NCBI RefSeq assembly: GCF_003991135.1
Contig: NZ_CP016379.1
Coordinates: 682,001 to 746,000 of the forward strand
Direction: 5' to 3'
From: Anoxybacter fermentans
GTDB lineage: Bacteria > Bacillota > Halanaerobiia > DY22613
Length of the DNA stretch: 64,000 nucleotides
In this document: piece after piece, positions 1-8,197 of the stretch
Layout of the letters: each line of letters starts with the position of its first letter
Numbering within the stretch: position 1 is the stretch's first letter
Translations under genes and position numbers: made by a program
Notes under the pieces: generated by a model
What the model saw: only the letters and a program-made list of their open reading frames with translations
Database searches by the model: none
What the model was told of the DNA's origin: nothing

Positions 1-75
1 ATATATATTTTAATAAAAGCAAAAAAAGAAGAATTAAGATAATGGAATGACTCTGGTAATTATTAATAAAATGAT

Positions 76-118
76 TTTACTGCAAAATTTCAAAAAAATT
101 TTTGAACCATCTGATTGA
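76..118. repeat. Fragment of the intergenic palindrome family
   Basis: The stretch reads ACTGCAAAATTTC followed by TTTTTGAACCATCTGATT, matching the left arm of the roughly 210-bp palindromes found further right. The right arm is missing. Nothing else is recognisable in bases 1-175. Confidence 0.45.
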
Positions 119-175
119 AGATATTTTTTTCTCAAAGTAAGATAATTAATAAAACGCAAATTTACCTCTACCATC

Positions 176-205
176 TTGACAAATTGAAAAATATTGTTTT
201 ATAAT
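176..205 (+). promoter_or_regulatory. Sigma-A promoter of the glycyl-tRNA synthetase gene
   Basis: TTGACA at 176-181 and TATAAT at 200-205 are separated by 18 bp and lie just upstream of the T-box leader. Both hexamers match consensus. Confidence 0.8.
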
Positions 206-235
206 GAACTTTAGAAGAAAAGAAAATATCGGGTA

Positions 236-440
236 CCTGCTGGGAATAGTAGCAAAATTCCTTCCTTAATAGCGAGCAGAGGATGGTGGAAGCTCTGCAG
301 GAATATTTTGTGAAACGGCACCAGCATTTTAGGGTACTAACCGTTAAGAGTGGTCAACCTTGTATTTAAGGTTGGCAACTGAGGTGGAACCGTCCGTAAA
401 AGGACCCTCAGGTCTAAGTGGCCTGAGGGCTTTATAATTT
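236..440 (+). promoter_or_regulatory. T-box leader (glycine) with attenuator
   Basis: This is a tRNA-sensing T-box riboswitch in front of glycyl-tRNA synthetase. Visible elements are the stem I region with GGATGGTGGAAGC near 280-293, a probable GGC glycine specifier codon at 317-319, the conserved CCGTTAAGAGTG segment near 341-352, and the T-box proper (CTGAGGTGGAACCG) near 379-392. An intrinsic terminator follows, CCCTCAGG (405-412) pairing with CCTGAGGG (422-429) ahead of a short T-run. Uncharged tRNA-Gly would stabilise the antiterminator and switch the gene on. The specifier assignment is my alignment by eye and fits the downstream gene. Confidence 0.88.
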
Positions 441-477
441 TGAGTAGTAAAAAAGATTCAAAAGGAGGAGAGAATAA

Positions 478-1866
478 ATGGGAAAAGAGATTAAAGGCGA
501 AGAACTGATGAATAAGATTGTCTCACTTTGTAAAAGGCGCGGTTTTGTTTATCAGGGTTCAGAAATTTATGGCGGCCTTGCAAACACCTGGGATTATGGT
601 CCTCTAGGTGTTGAATTGAAAAGGAATGTAAAAGAAGCCTGGTGGAAAAGAGTTGTCCGTGAGCGGGATGATGTAGTAGGTTTGGATAGTGCTATTTTGA
701 TGCATCCCAAAACCTGGGAAGCATCCGGTCACCTGGCAAGTTTTAATGATGCCCTCATCGATTGTAAGGTCTGTAAGTCTAGATTCCGGGCTGACCATTT
801 AATTGAAGAAGCTTTGGAGATGGATGTGGAGGGTAAGAGTGAAGAGGAAATGACCAAAATTATTAAAGAGAATGAAATTAAATGCCCAACCTGTGGTAAT
901 GCAGATTGGACGGATGCCAGAGCTTTTAACCTGATGTTTAAGACATTCCAGGGAGTAGTAGAAGATCAGTCTAATGTAGTCTATCTTAGGCCTGAAACTG
1001 CCCAGGGAATATTTGTAAACTTCAAAAATGTAGTAGATACCTGTCGGGTTAAGCTTCCATTTGGAATTGCCCAGATAGGAAAAGCGTTCCGTAATGAGAT
1101 AACTCCAGGTAACTTTATTTTCAGAACCCGTGAGTTTGAACAGATGGAATTAGAATTTTTCGTAAGACCTGGAGAAGATGAAGAATGGTTCGAGTATTGG
1201 CGCGAGTTTGCTATGAACTGGTTTATTGAGCTGGGTGTATCTTCTGAAAGGCTCAAATTCTATGATCATCCGAAGGAAAAACTTTCCCACTATTCCAAAG
1301 CTACAACTGACTTGATTTTCCATTTCCCATTTGGTTGGGAGGAACTTTGGGGCATTGCTAATCGAACAGACTTTGACTTAAGTGCCCATATTGAGCATTC
1401 TGGTAAAAAATTAACCTACTATGATCCACAGACGAAAGAACATATTGTACCATATGTTATTGAACCATCCCTGGGTGTAGACCGGGCCATGTTGGCTTTT
1501 CTGGTAGATGCGTATTCTGAAGACGAAGTGGAGGGTCAAACCCGTGTTTATCTGGACTTCCATCCTGAGCTAGCTCCAATTAAGGTTGCTGTACTGCCAT
1601 TAACAAAGAAAGACTCGTTGAAGGAATTGGCAATGAAGATTTATAACCGGTTGAAGAAATTGTATAATGCTGAATATGATGAAGGTGGTAGTATCGGTAA
1701 ACGGTATCGGCGCCAGGATGAGATTGGTACGCCATATTGTATCACTGTTGATTTTGAAAGTCTTGATGACCAAATGGTTACAGTGCGGGATCGGAATACT
1801 CTTGAACAGGATCGAATTGCCATTGATCAGGTGGAACAGTATCTGCGAGATAAACTTGGATTTTGA
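478..1866 (+). CDS. glyQS: Glycyl-tRNA synthetase, single-chain class II type
   Basis: Charges tRNA-Gly with glycine in the cytoplasm. The 462-aa protein starts with the family hallmark region (residues about 12-45, [15 protein letters not shown] and [12 protein letters not shown]). It has Cys pairs near residues 97-100 and 136-140 (CKVC, CPTCGN), which in this family can form a zinc site. The class II motifs follow ([19 protein letters not shown] with the motif 2 arginine, and the GVDRAMLAF motif 3), then a C-terminal anticodon-binding domain from about residue 365. Length is typical of the alpha-2 dimeric enzyme. The ATG follows AAAGGAGGAG with good spacing. The T-box leader agrees with the identity and implies induction by glycine-tRNA starvation. 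A terminator directly after the stop makes it monocistronic. Confidence 0.97.
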   Translation: MGKEIKGEELMNKIVSLCKRRGFVYQGSEIYGGLANTWDYGPLGVELKRNVKEAWWKRVVRERDDVVGLDSAILMHPKTWEASGHLASFNDALIDCKVCKSRFRADHLIEEALEMDVEGKSEEEMTKIIKENEIKCPTCGNADWTDARAFNLMFKTFQGVVEDQSNVVYLRPETAQGIFVNFKNVVDTCRVKLPFGIAQIGKAFRNEITPGNFIFRTREFEQMELEFFVRPGEDEEWFEYWREFAMNWFIELGVSSERLKFYDHPKEKLSHYSKATTDLIFHFPFGWEELWGIANRTDFDLSAHIEHSGKKLTYYDPQTKEHIVPYVIEPSLGVDRAMLAFLVDAYSEDEVEGQTRVYLDFHPELAPIKVAVLPLTKKDSLKELAMKIYNRLKKLYNAEYDEGGSIGKRYRRQDEIGTPYCITVDFESLDDQMVTVRDRNTLEQDRIAIDQVEQYLRDKLGF

Positions 1867-1880
1867 AAATTAACTAAAAA

Positions 1881-1922
1881 AGGCTGTTGATGAAGTAAAA
1901 AGGATCAACAGCCTTTTTGTTT
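1881..1922 (+). terminator. Terminator of glyQS
   Basis: GGCTGTTGAT (1882-1891) pairs with ATCAACAGCC (1904-1913), followed by TTTTTGTTTT. Confidence 0.9.
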
Positions 1923-1937
1923 TATTTATTATTTATT

Positions 1938-2150
1938 AAACTGCAAAAAGCTAATTTTTCGCTTCAAAAGAAATTTTTCGAACCATCTAAAGTTCGATTT
2001 CAGTTGAAATAAGGCACACTAATCCAACGGACCCTCCTGGCTTTTGATTAGCTCATCAATCCTTATATGAAGCCTTATTTCGACTGAAATCTCACTAAGA
2101 TGGTTTAACGAAAAATTTCTATGACGCTCGAAATTAGCTTTTTTCAGTTT
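1938..2150. repeat. Intergenic palindrome, copy 1 (complete)
   Basis: An imperfect palindrome of about 213 bp. The left end AAACTGCAAAAAGCTAAT mirrors the right end ATTAGCTTTTTTCAGTTT, and the inner arms carry GAACCATCTAAAG against AAGATGGTTTAACG and TTTCAGTTGAAATAAGG against CCTTATTTCGACTGAAA. It lies between convergent genes. No ORF crosses it convincingly. It is the reference copy for the other members of this family. Confidence 0.85.
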
Positions 2151-2214
2151 AATCATGCTAGAAATCTTATTGAGCAGAAAGCATACCAGATGCGAGAATG
2201 AAAAGTAAAAAACC

Positions 2215-3465
2215 CTATTTTGAAAAATCCATAGAATGCTTCCGGAGCAGGTCTGGGTTAAAACGAAAAGAGAAGTAAAAGATGAGGGAACCACTAAGGT
2301 AAAGAATACAGGTCAGGATAAAAGGTAAAAGATAATTTCCATTTGCCAGGATGATTCCGCTCAAATATACCCCAATTCCGCGTCCAAAACTGCGTATGGT
2401 ACGGATTAAGCTACTTGCCGCAGCACGTTCATCTTCATGTACTACTTGCATGGAAACTGCTTCTATAATGGGATTGACCATATTCATCAAACTGGTTCGT
2501 AAAAAATATGCTACACTGACAATAGGTAAATACGGTACTCCCCCCACAATAATCAGGAAGGGAATGGAAAGAAACTGTAAAACTACAACAGCGTAAAGCT
2601 GACCTAAAAGACCAACCAGATATGGGGTAAATAGAGAGCCTACAGATGTCGCAATCTGAGTCAGACTAATCAATAACCCAATTTGAAAGTCAGTGGCTTC
2701 AAGGCGAATTCGCAAAAAGATATTAAAGAGAGGTACAACCAATCCAGCTCCTGTTCCAATCATAAGACTATAAATTAAAAAGTTGCGAATATCATGGTAT
2801 TTGGAAATTTTAATCACATTTTTTAATACTTCAGAAAATTTATTTTGATTCGTTCCTTTATCGGGTTGGAGAAAAAAAATAGGGATTAATGCTACGATGG
2901 ATATAAGTCCAAATAAATTTAGTGTATATTTATAGGAGGATAAGATATTAAAAAGATTTTGAAAACTTTCAGTGATTGATCCCCCGAGAAAACTTCCCAG
3001 CATAGCCGCCCACATATGTAGAGAAAAATTTAAGCTGAAAAGATGAGCCCGTTCTTCCAGACTGCTGTAATGGGCCAAAAACGGGGCGGTGATAATTCCA
3101 AATAATACAAATGTAATTCCCCAGAGAGTACTAAAAATAAAAATTAAGGCTTTAGAGTCAGTATTAGCCAGTCCAAAGATACTGGTTATAGCCATAAATC
3201 CCGAGATAAGTAATGTTTTACGATACCCTAATCTGGTTGTCATAATTCCCAATGGAATACCCAAAAGAGCACCAACTATAAGGCGAACTGAAGCGACAGT
3301 ACCGATAAAATCTGATTGATAATCTAAAGAATTAAGATACAGGTTGAAGATTACCTGATATCCACCGTTTAAAAGGTGAATTATAAAAGAGGTGATTAAA
3401 AAGAGTTTGGCCTCTCGATTAAAGAATTTGATTTTTTGTAGATACTGTACAATACCTTTTTTCAT
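2215..3465 (-). CDS. MFS transporter, 12 transmembrane segments
   Basis: A 416-aa integral membrane permease. The sequence is a regular series of hydrophobic segments, with the MFS loop 2-3 signature visible near residues 75-90 (GIPLGIMTTRLGYRKTLL) and a similar loop in the second half (VGLLGQLYAVVV). A longer cytoplasmic loop near residues 200-215 (QPDKGTNQNKFSEVLKN) separates the halves. The substrate cannot be read from sequence; drug or sugar efflux-type MFS proteins look like this. ATG at 3465 is preceded by AAGGAG with normal spacing. It is a single gene, convergent with glyQS and facing palindrome copy 1, with a likely TATAAT -10 box near 3518-3523. Confidence 0.85.
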   Translation of the reverse strand: MKKGIVQYLQKIKFFNREAKLFLITSFIIHLLNGGYQVIFNLYLNSLDYQSDFIGTVASVRLIVGALLGIPLGIMTTRLGYRKTLLISGFMAITSIFGLANTDSKALIFIFSTLWGITFVLFGIITAPFLAHYSSLEERAHLFSLNFSLHMWAAMLGSFLGGSITESFQNLFNILSSYKYTLNLFGLISIVALIPIFFLQPDKGTNQNKFSEVLKNVIKISKYHDIRNFLIYSLMIGTGAGLVVPLFNIFLRIRLEATDFQIGLLISLTQIATSVGSLFTPYLVGLLGQLYAVVVLQFLSIPFLIIVGGVPYLPIVSVAYFLRTSLMNMVNPIIEAVSMQVVHEDERAAASSLIRTIRSFGRGIGVYLSGIILANGNYLLPFILTCILYLSGSLIFYFSFRFNPDLLRKHSMDFSK

Positions 3466-3580
3466 TATAAAAACTCCTTATCTAAATTGTTTCGTATAAC
3501 AAAATATTCTTTTAATCATTATAGCATAAAATCAAGAAATGAAAAAGGTAATTTCATGAGATTGTTAACATATTTGATAC

Positions 3581-3622
3581 AAAAAAAGCTGTTGACTTTC
3601 TTAATTTTGTCAACAGCTTTTA
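3581..3622. terminator. Symmetric hairpin, probable bidirectional terminator
   Basis: AAAGCTGTTGAC pairs with GTCAACAGCTTT around a 10-nt loop, with A-runs on the left and T on the right. It lies between the leftward tRNA genes and the MFS promoter. Confidence 0.6.
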
Positions 3623-3635
3623 AGAGCATATTTTT

Positions 3636-3840
3636 TACTGCAAAAAGCTAATTTTTCGCTTCAAAAAAAGTTTTTCGAACCATACTAAAGTTTGATTTCA
3701 GTCGAAATAAGGCACACTAATCAATGGGTCTTTATGATCCATGATTAGCTCATCACCTCTTCATATGAGGCCATTTTTTTCGATCTCACTAAGATGGTTT
3801 AACGAAAAATTTTCTATGGTGCTCAAAATTAGCTTTTTGA
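3636..3840. repeat. Intergenic palindrome, copy 2
   Basis: Same arms as copy 1, from TACTGCAAAAAGCTAAT at the left to AATTAGCTTTTTG at the right. The right inner arm is shortened around 3765-3790. Confidence 0.8.
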
Positions 3841-3880
3841 AATGATATTAGGTTAAGTTATTTCATCTTCATTTAGTTAT

Positions 3881-3909
3881 AAAAAAAGTTGCTGAAAATC
3901 TCAGCAACC
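3881..3909 (-). terminator. Terminator of the tRNA-Trp/tRNA-Thr unit
   Basis: On the minus strand GGTTGCTGAGA and TTTTCAGCAAC form a hairpin followed by a run of seven T, immediately downstream of tRNA-Thr. Confidence 0.8.
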
Positions 3910-3926
3910 AGTAATTTCAGATATAT

Positions 3927-4002
3927 TGGAGCCGGCGATCGGACTCGAACCGATAACCTGCTGATTACAAGTCAGCTGCTCTACCAATTGAGCCACGCCG
4001 GC
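3927..4002 (-). tRNA. tRNA-Thr (UGU)
   Basis: A 76-nt cloverleaf with acceptor stem GCCGGCG/CGCCGGC, D arm TGGCTCAATTGGTAGAGC, anticodon stem GCTGA/TCAGC enclosing CTTGTAA (anticodon TGT), T arm with GGTTCGAGTCC, and an encoded CCA. It is co-oriented with the adjacent tRNA-Trp. Confidence 0.97.
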
Positions 4003-4005
4003 TTA

Positions 4006-4081
4006 TGGCACGGGTGGCAGGACTCGAACCCGCGGCACGTGGATTTGGAGTCCACTGCTCTACCAGCTGAGCTACACCCGT
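4006..4081 (-). tRNA. tRNA-Trp (CCA)
   Basis: A 76-nt cloverleaf with acceptor ACGGGTG/CACCCGT, discriminator G, anticodon loop CTCCAAA (anticodon CCA), T loop GGTTCGAGTCC, and CCA encoded. It lies three bases from tRNA-Thr, so the two are one transcript. Confidence 0.97.
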
Positions 4082-4289
4082 ACACTAACATTGGACAAGA
4101 CTTATTATAACTTACAGAAGGTTAATTTTTCAACTTGATTATAGGTTATATACAGCTATTTTTAGACATTATATCACTCAATCATTTAATATCTCCTTTT
4201 AGCTTAAGTGTTTTATCTTCTTTAACAAATTAATCTGGATTTGCATATAGTATTTAAAGAAAAGTTTTCCTTTCACGGGGGAATGTGAT

Positions 4290-4502
4290 ATGTTTCGAAA
4301 ACCATATTGGATGAGAAGATGGAGAATTGGGTTTAGATATCGTTTAATGCGTAAAAATTTATTCTTTAAAAACATATTTGGAGTTTTTCTCTGCCTTATT
4401 GGGTTAGGAGTTATATTAGCTGCTATTCCAGCCTGGCTTTATTTAGTACTTTTCGGTACAGGAATCTTATTTTCGGGATTCGTAATTCTTCAGAAGAGAT
4501 AG
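4290..4502 (+). CDS. Small basic membrane protein, function unknown
   Basis: 70 aa. The first 25 residues are rich in Arg and aromatic residues (MFRKPYWMRRWRIGFRYR), followed by two adjacent hydrophobic helices (residues about 30-67) that would form a membrane hairpin. A purine-rich GGGGG lies 9-10 bases before the ATG. I do not recognise the family. Basic tail plus hairpin fits a small membrane-anchored accessory protein, but that is only a structural description. Confidence 0.6.
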   Translation: MFRKPYWMRRWRIGFRYRLMRKNLFFKNIFGVFLCLIGLGVILAAIPAWLYLVLFGTGILFSGFVILQKR

Positions 4503-4512
4503 AGACGTAAAA

Positions 4513-4562
4513 AGGCAACAGGTGTCGAATCCCTGATAGGAGGGATTGACACCTGCTTTAAG
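4513..4562 (+). terminator. Long hairpin after the small membrane protein gene
   Basis: CAGGTGTCGAATCCCT pairs with AGGGATTGACACCTG (one mismatch), followed by CTTTAAG. The T-run is weak, so it could be a processing or attenuation structure instead. Confidence 0.6.
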
Positions 4563-4712
4563 GGCCATGGTTTACCATAGCCCGGACAGTATTATTATAT
4601 CAGGTTTATCGAGTTATTATTCATAGTTTTAAGTTTCAAGGAGGATATTTAAAAAGTTTTGTGAATAAAGATAATAATTTGGATATAAAAAGATAAAGGT
4701 GGAGGGATAGTA

Positions 4713-5231
4713 ATGAAGCAAAGTTTGGTTTTTCTAGTAGTAATAGTTTTAATCACTAGTATATTATTCTGGATAAGTAGTGAAATAGGTTGGGCCAGGG
4801 AAGAGAAAGAAATAAATCAAATTTCTCCTGATTCCCCTTTCTATTTCCTGGATCGATTTTTTGAAGATATTATAGTAAAATTTTTACCAGATCAAGAGAA
4901 AGTGAATTTTTATCTTAACCGTTCAGTCGAGCGGTTTTATGAAGCTAAAGTGATGTTTGAAGCAGGTGATTCGGATTGGGTTTTTGAACTTCTTAAAGAA
5001 GGATTGGATAATGTGGAAGATGCAATTAAAGCCTGGCAGCGGTGTCTTAAAAAAGAAATTGAGATTTCTGAATTGAAAGATAAACTGGAAGATGTTCTTA
5101 AAACCAGTAAAGATATTTTTATCCGATTAAAAAAAGATTTGACTGCTGAACAGATTACTGATATATCAAAGAAAATAGGTGTTGTTATTAAAGAACAGGT
5201 AGAGTTATTCCTTAAATTGGATAGAAATTAA
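4713..5231 (+). CDS. Secreted DUF5667-like helical protein
   Basis: 172 aa. Residues 1-25 form a signal peptide or anchor (MKQSLVFLVVIVLITSILF), so the rest lies outside the cytoplasmic membrane. The body is highly charged and predicted all-helical. The segment SPDSPFYFLDRFFED (about residues 38-52) followed by helices rich in E, K and D resembles the DUF5667 pattern of a Pro-rich PGSPLY-like start and a helical bundle. No catalytic motif is visible. GGTGGAGGG lies upstream of the ATG. It is followed 58 bp later by the DUF4438 gene in the same direction. Confidence 0.65.
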   Translation: MKQSLVFLVVIVLITSILFWISSEIGWAREEKEINQISPDSPFYFLDRFFEDIIVKFLPDQEKVNFYLNRSVERFYEAKVMFEAGDSDWVFELLKEGLDNVEDAIKAWQRCLKKEIEISELKDKLEDVLKTSKDIFIRLKKDLTAEQITDISKKIGVVIKEQVELFLKLDRN

Positions 5232-5295
5232 AGGATTTTTTGTTTTAGTGTTGAAGAATATATTTTATACTTGATTTTAAAAGGAGGCTGTGAAA

Positions 5296-6159
5296 TTGAA
5301 GACAAATAAAGATCGACTTGTAATGCTTTCAGTTAAAGGAAAGGTTTCCCATCCTGTCAAAGGTAATGGTTACACTGTGACCCATGAAGGTGAGCCGGTT
5401 TTGCTTCCAGGTGTAGGAGGGATTACCTATAATGTCAAAGTAGGAGACAACTGTATGAAATGGGTTGGGGATCATGTAGAACCTGGTGTGAGTATTAAGT
5501 TAGATGAGGAAAAGGATAACAATGCATTAAATATTCTAGCCTGTATTGGCAACAAAGCTATTGTTCGTACTGGAGATGCTAAGGGTGCGGAAGGATTTGT
5601 TACTGGAAAACACGGTGGAATAGAACATGTATTAATATATTTTGATGATGAGACATTGGAAAAGCTAAATATAGGAGATGAGATTTTGATAAAATCTATC
5701 GGTCAGGGTCTGGCAATTGAGGAAATGCCAGAGGTAAAGGTAATGAATTTAGATCCTGAATTATTAGAGAAAATGAACTTAAAGTTTGATGGCGAGCTTC
5801 TAGAAGTACCAGTAGTGGCAGAGATTCCTGCTGAACTAATGGGTTCCGGTCTTGGGGCTTATACCGCAGCCCGCGGGGACTATGATTTGACCACTGCTGA
5901 TCCGGAAGTTTTATGCCAATATGGTCTGGAAAATTTAAGATTTGGTGATCTTGTTGCATTATTAGATACAGATAATTCCTACGGTCGTTGTTTTAAGAAA
6001 GGTGCAGTCAGTATTGGTGTTGTGGTTCACAGTAATTGTGTAATTGCAGGTCATGGGCCGGGGATTACTACAATCTTTACTTCAGCTAAAGGTAAAATTC
6101 GTCCGGTAAGGTTTGAAAAGGCAAATATTGCTTATTATATGGGAGTGAGGGATTTTTAA
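5296..6159 (+). CDS. DUF4438 domain protein
   Basis: 287 aa from the preferred start. A GTG at 5290 is only two bases from AAGGAGG (5281-5287), whereas the TTG at 5296 has eight-base spacing, so I choose TTG. The sequence matches the DUF4438 type: N-terminal VSHPVKGNGYTVTHEG, a glycine-rich centre (LMGSGLGAYTAARGDYDL) and a C-terminal GHGPGITTIFTS. The family is cytoplasmic and of unknown activity. It probably forms an operon with the flavoprotein 33 bp downstream. No signal peptide or membrane helix is seen. Confidence 0.8.
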   Translation: MKTNKDRLVMLSVKGKVSHPVKGNGYTVTHEGEPVLLPGVGGITYNVKVGDNCMKWVGDHVEPGVSIKLDEEKDNNALNILACIGNKAIVRTGDAKGAEGFVTGKHGGIEHVLIYFDDETLEKLNIGDEILIKSIGQGLAIEEMPEVKVMNLDPELLEKMNLKFDGELLEVPVVAEIPAELMGSGLGAYTAARGDYDLTTADPEVLCQYGLENLRFGDLVALLDTDNSYGRCFKKGAVSIGVVVHSNCVIAGHGPGITTIFTSAKGKIRPVRFEKANIAYYMGVRDF

Positions 6160-6191
6160 ATTGTAAAGAAGAGGAAGAGGAGGTTAAGGTA

Positions 6192-6752
6192 ATGTCTAAA
6201 AAATTATTAAAGCCGACAACAGCTTTGGCGCCGGTCCCGGTAGTATTGGTTTCATGTTGTAATGAGGCAGGTGAGAGTAATATTATAACCATTGCCTGGG
6301 TCGGTACTCTCTGTTCTGAACCGCCATTAATTGGAATTGGGATAAGAAAAAGCCGTTTTTCTTATGATATGATTAAAGAGACAGGTGAATTTGTGGTTAA
6401 TCTACCATCTGAAAATCTTGTCTGGACAACGGATTTTTGCGGAATTAATTCAGGAAGAAATGTGGATAAGTTTGGAGAACTGGAACTGACTCCGGTTCCG
6501 GGAGAAAAAGTCAATGCGCCTTTAATTGGTGAATGTCCGGTGAATATTGAATGTAAAGTTACTAAGATTCTGGAATTGGGTAGCCATGATCTATTTATTG
6601 GAGAAGTAGTAGCGGTTCATGCTGAAGATGATGTTTTAGATGAAAATGGACGTTTTTGTATGGAAAAGGCTGGTTTAATTGCCTATGGTAGTGGAAACTA
6701 TTGGAGTTTAGGTCGATCTCTAGGTTCTGCAGGTTTTTCAAAGAAGAAATAA
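6192..6752 (+). CDS. Flavin reductase-like FMN-binding protein (flavoredoxin family)
   Basis: 186 aa. It has the split-barrel flavin reductase pattern: N-terminal ALAPVPVVLVSCCN, NIITIAWVGTLCSEPPLIGIGIRKSRFSYD (the family's FMN-binding strand and SRxSY-like segment, residues about 30-60), GEFVVNLPS, and DFCGINSGRNVDKF. Members bind FMN and transfer electrons or reduce flavins in anaerobes. The ATG follows AGGAGGTTAAGGTA. It is the last gene of the DUF4438 pair, followed by a hairpin terminator. Confidence 0.88.
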   Translation: MSKKLLKPTTALAPVPVVLVSCCNEAGESNIITIAWVGTLCSEPPLIGIGIRKSRFSYDMIKETGEFVVNLPSENLVWTTDFCGINSGRNVDKFGELELTPVPGEKVNAPLIGECPVNIECKVTKILELGSHDLFIGEVVAVHAEDDVLDENGRFCMEKAGLIAYGSGNYWSLGRSLGSAGFSKKK

Positions 6753-6760
6753 TTTGAATA

Positions 6761-6793
6761 TGAAAGGGGGAACCAGCAAAGGTTCCCTTTTAG
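6761..6793 (+). terminator. Terminator of the flavoprotein operon
   Basis: AAAGGGGGAACC (6762-6773) pairs with GGTTCCCTTTT (6781-6791) around AGCAAA. Confidence 0.7.
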
Positions 6794-6880
6794 TTGATTT
6801 GGGCGGAAAAAATGTTGAATCATTTTATAAAAAATGTTATAATAGCTTTATCTTATTAATTATAAAAGGGATGGAGTAAT

Positions 6881-7174
6881 ATGGGTGGAAAATATCGTGC
6901 AAACAAGATTAAACAGGAGCATACTATAATTGATGATATTTATCCACTTTTACTAAAGATTTCAAATTTAGAACAAGTACATAGTATTATACCTGGACGG
7001 ATCAACCGACGCAGTGGGAGTGGTATTCAGCCCTATTTACAGTTAAAGTATAATACGCCATCTGGGATTAAACTTATTGCTAAAACCAGTTCCTCATTAC
7101 AGGAAATTTTTGTAGTGACAGATAATCCGGAAGAAACAATGAAATTATTACAGCAGATGGATTTTGTGAAATAA
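6881..7174 (+). CDS. Small protein, DUF2103-like
   Basis: 97 aa, soluble and basic. The order KxxHTII near residue 10, SIIPGRINRRSGSG near 40 and the C-terminal LIAKTSSSLQEIFVVTD is what I remember of DUF2103, a family predicted to bind nucleic acid or metal; I cannot confirm it without a profile search. A TATAAT-like box near 6837-6842 and GGGATGGAG before the ATG support a real gene. The transcript may continue into the ABC genes 100 bp downstream. Confidence 0.6.
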   Translation: MGGKYRANKIKQEHTIIDDIYPLLLKISNLEQVHSIIPGRINRRSGSGIQPYLQLKYNTPSGIKLIAKTSSSLQEIFVVTDNPEETMKLLQQMDFVK

Positions 7175-7273
7175 GTATTGAAAAAATTTAACTTGAATTC
7201 AGAAATTAGAAAGACAAGAATAATCTTTTTATGAGTGGTGAAGAACTTGAAGGAGGTAGAAGATAATATCGGA

Positions 7274-8197
7274 ATGGATTCAATTTTACAATTAGAGGGG
7301 GTAACCAAAACCTTTACAGATGTGGAAGCAGTGAAGAATGTTTCCTTCTCTGTAAAAAGGGGAGAAATTTTTGGGTTTTTAGGTCCCAATGGAGCTGGTA
7401 AGACCACTACCATCAGAACGATTATGGGTATTATTGCCCCTGATAAGGGAAAAATTTCTTTCTGTTTTGATGGAGAGGCTGGGCATCGATTAGCTGTTCA
7501 AGAGGATAAGAAGAAAGTAGGTTATTTGCCAGAAGAGAGAGGTATTTATTCCACCACTAAAGTTATGGAAACTATCCTTTATTTTGCAGATTTAAAGGGT
7601 GCAGATTTGCAACAAGCAGAAAAAGATGCCCGAGAGTGGTTGTTAAAATTAGATTTGGCAGACTATCAGGATAAAAAGATTGAAGAACTCTCTAAAGGGA
7701 TGCAGCAGAAGATTCAATTTATCATTGCTGTTATTCATCGGCCCCAGTTGGTAATCTTCGATGAGCTTTTCTCTGGCCTCGACCCAGTGAACCAGGAGCT
7801 ATTTAAAGAAATAATTAAGGAATTAAGAGACCAGGGAACTACTGTGCTTTTATCTTCTCACCGTATGAACTTGGTGGAAGAATTATGTGATCGTATTTTT
7901 TTAATTAATAAAGGTCAGAAAGTACTTTACGGCTCTTTAGACAAAATTAAGGATGACTTTGGAGTAAAGAAAGTATGGATCAGGTACAGGGGAGAGAAGA
8001 AGATCAAGCCTTCCTGGCCTGAAATTAAGGATTTCACCCAGGATAAAAATGAAATATGTTTTACCTTGCCTAAAGGGGTGAAACCAGGGGAATTACTCTC
8101 CCAGGTGTTGCAAGATTTAGAGATTGAGGAGATAGCCGTTAATAAGCTATCCTTGCACGATATCTTTATCGCTACAGTAGGAGATGATAAAAGATGA
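7274..8197 (+). CDS. ABC transporter ATP-binding protein, NatA-like
   Basis: ATPase of an ABC-2 exporter on the cytoplasmic face. Visible motifs are Walker A GPNGAGKTT, Q-loop region VGYLPEERGIY, signature LSKGMQQK, Walker B LVIFDELFSGLD and switch histidine SSHRM. The C-terminal 80 residues are the extension usual in NatA/YhaQ-type ATPases. The start is uncertain: the frame opens with GTG at 7235, but conserved sequence begins at ATG 7274 (MDSILQLEGVTK), and the AGGAGG at 7251-7256 lies 17 bases before that ATG, an awkward spacing for either. It overlaps the permease gene by ATGA, so the two are translationally coupled. Confidence 0.92.
   Translation: MDSILQLEGVTKTFTDVEAVKNVSFSVKRGEIFGFLGPNGAGKTTTIRTIMGIIAPDKGKISFCFDGEAGHRLAVQEDKKKVGYLPEERGIYSTTKVMETILYFADLKGADLQQAEKDAREWLLKLDLADYQDKKIEELSKGMQQKIQFIIAVIHRPQLVIFDELFSGLDPVNQELFKEIIKELRDQGTTVLLSSHRMNLVEELCDRIFLINKGQKVLYGSLDKIKDDFGVKKVWIRYRGEKKIKPSWPEIKDFTQDKNEICFTLPKGVKPGELLSQVLQDLEIEEIAVNKLSLHDIFIATVGDDKR

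Noticed and set aside
1667-1873. 68-aa plus-strand ORF inside glyQS
   Set aside because: Shadow frame of a long conserved gene.
3889-4110. 73-aa plus-strand ORF
   Set aside because: It runs through tRNA-Thr and tRNA-Trp on the opposite strand; an ORF translated from tRNA sequence, not a gene.
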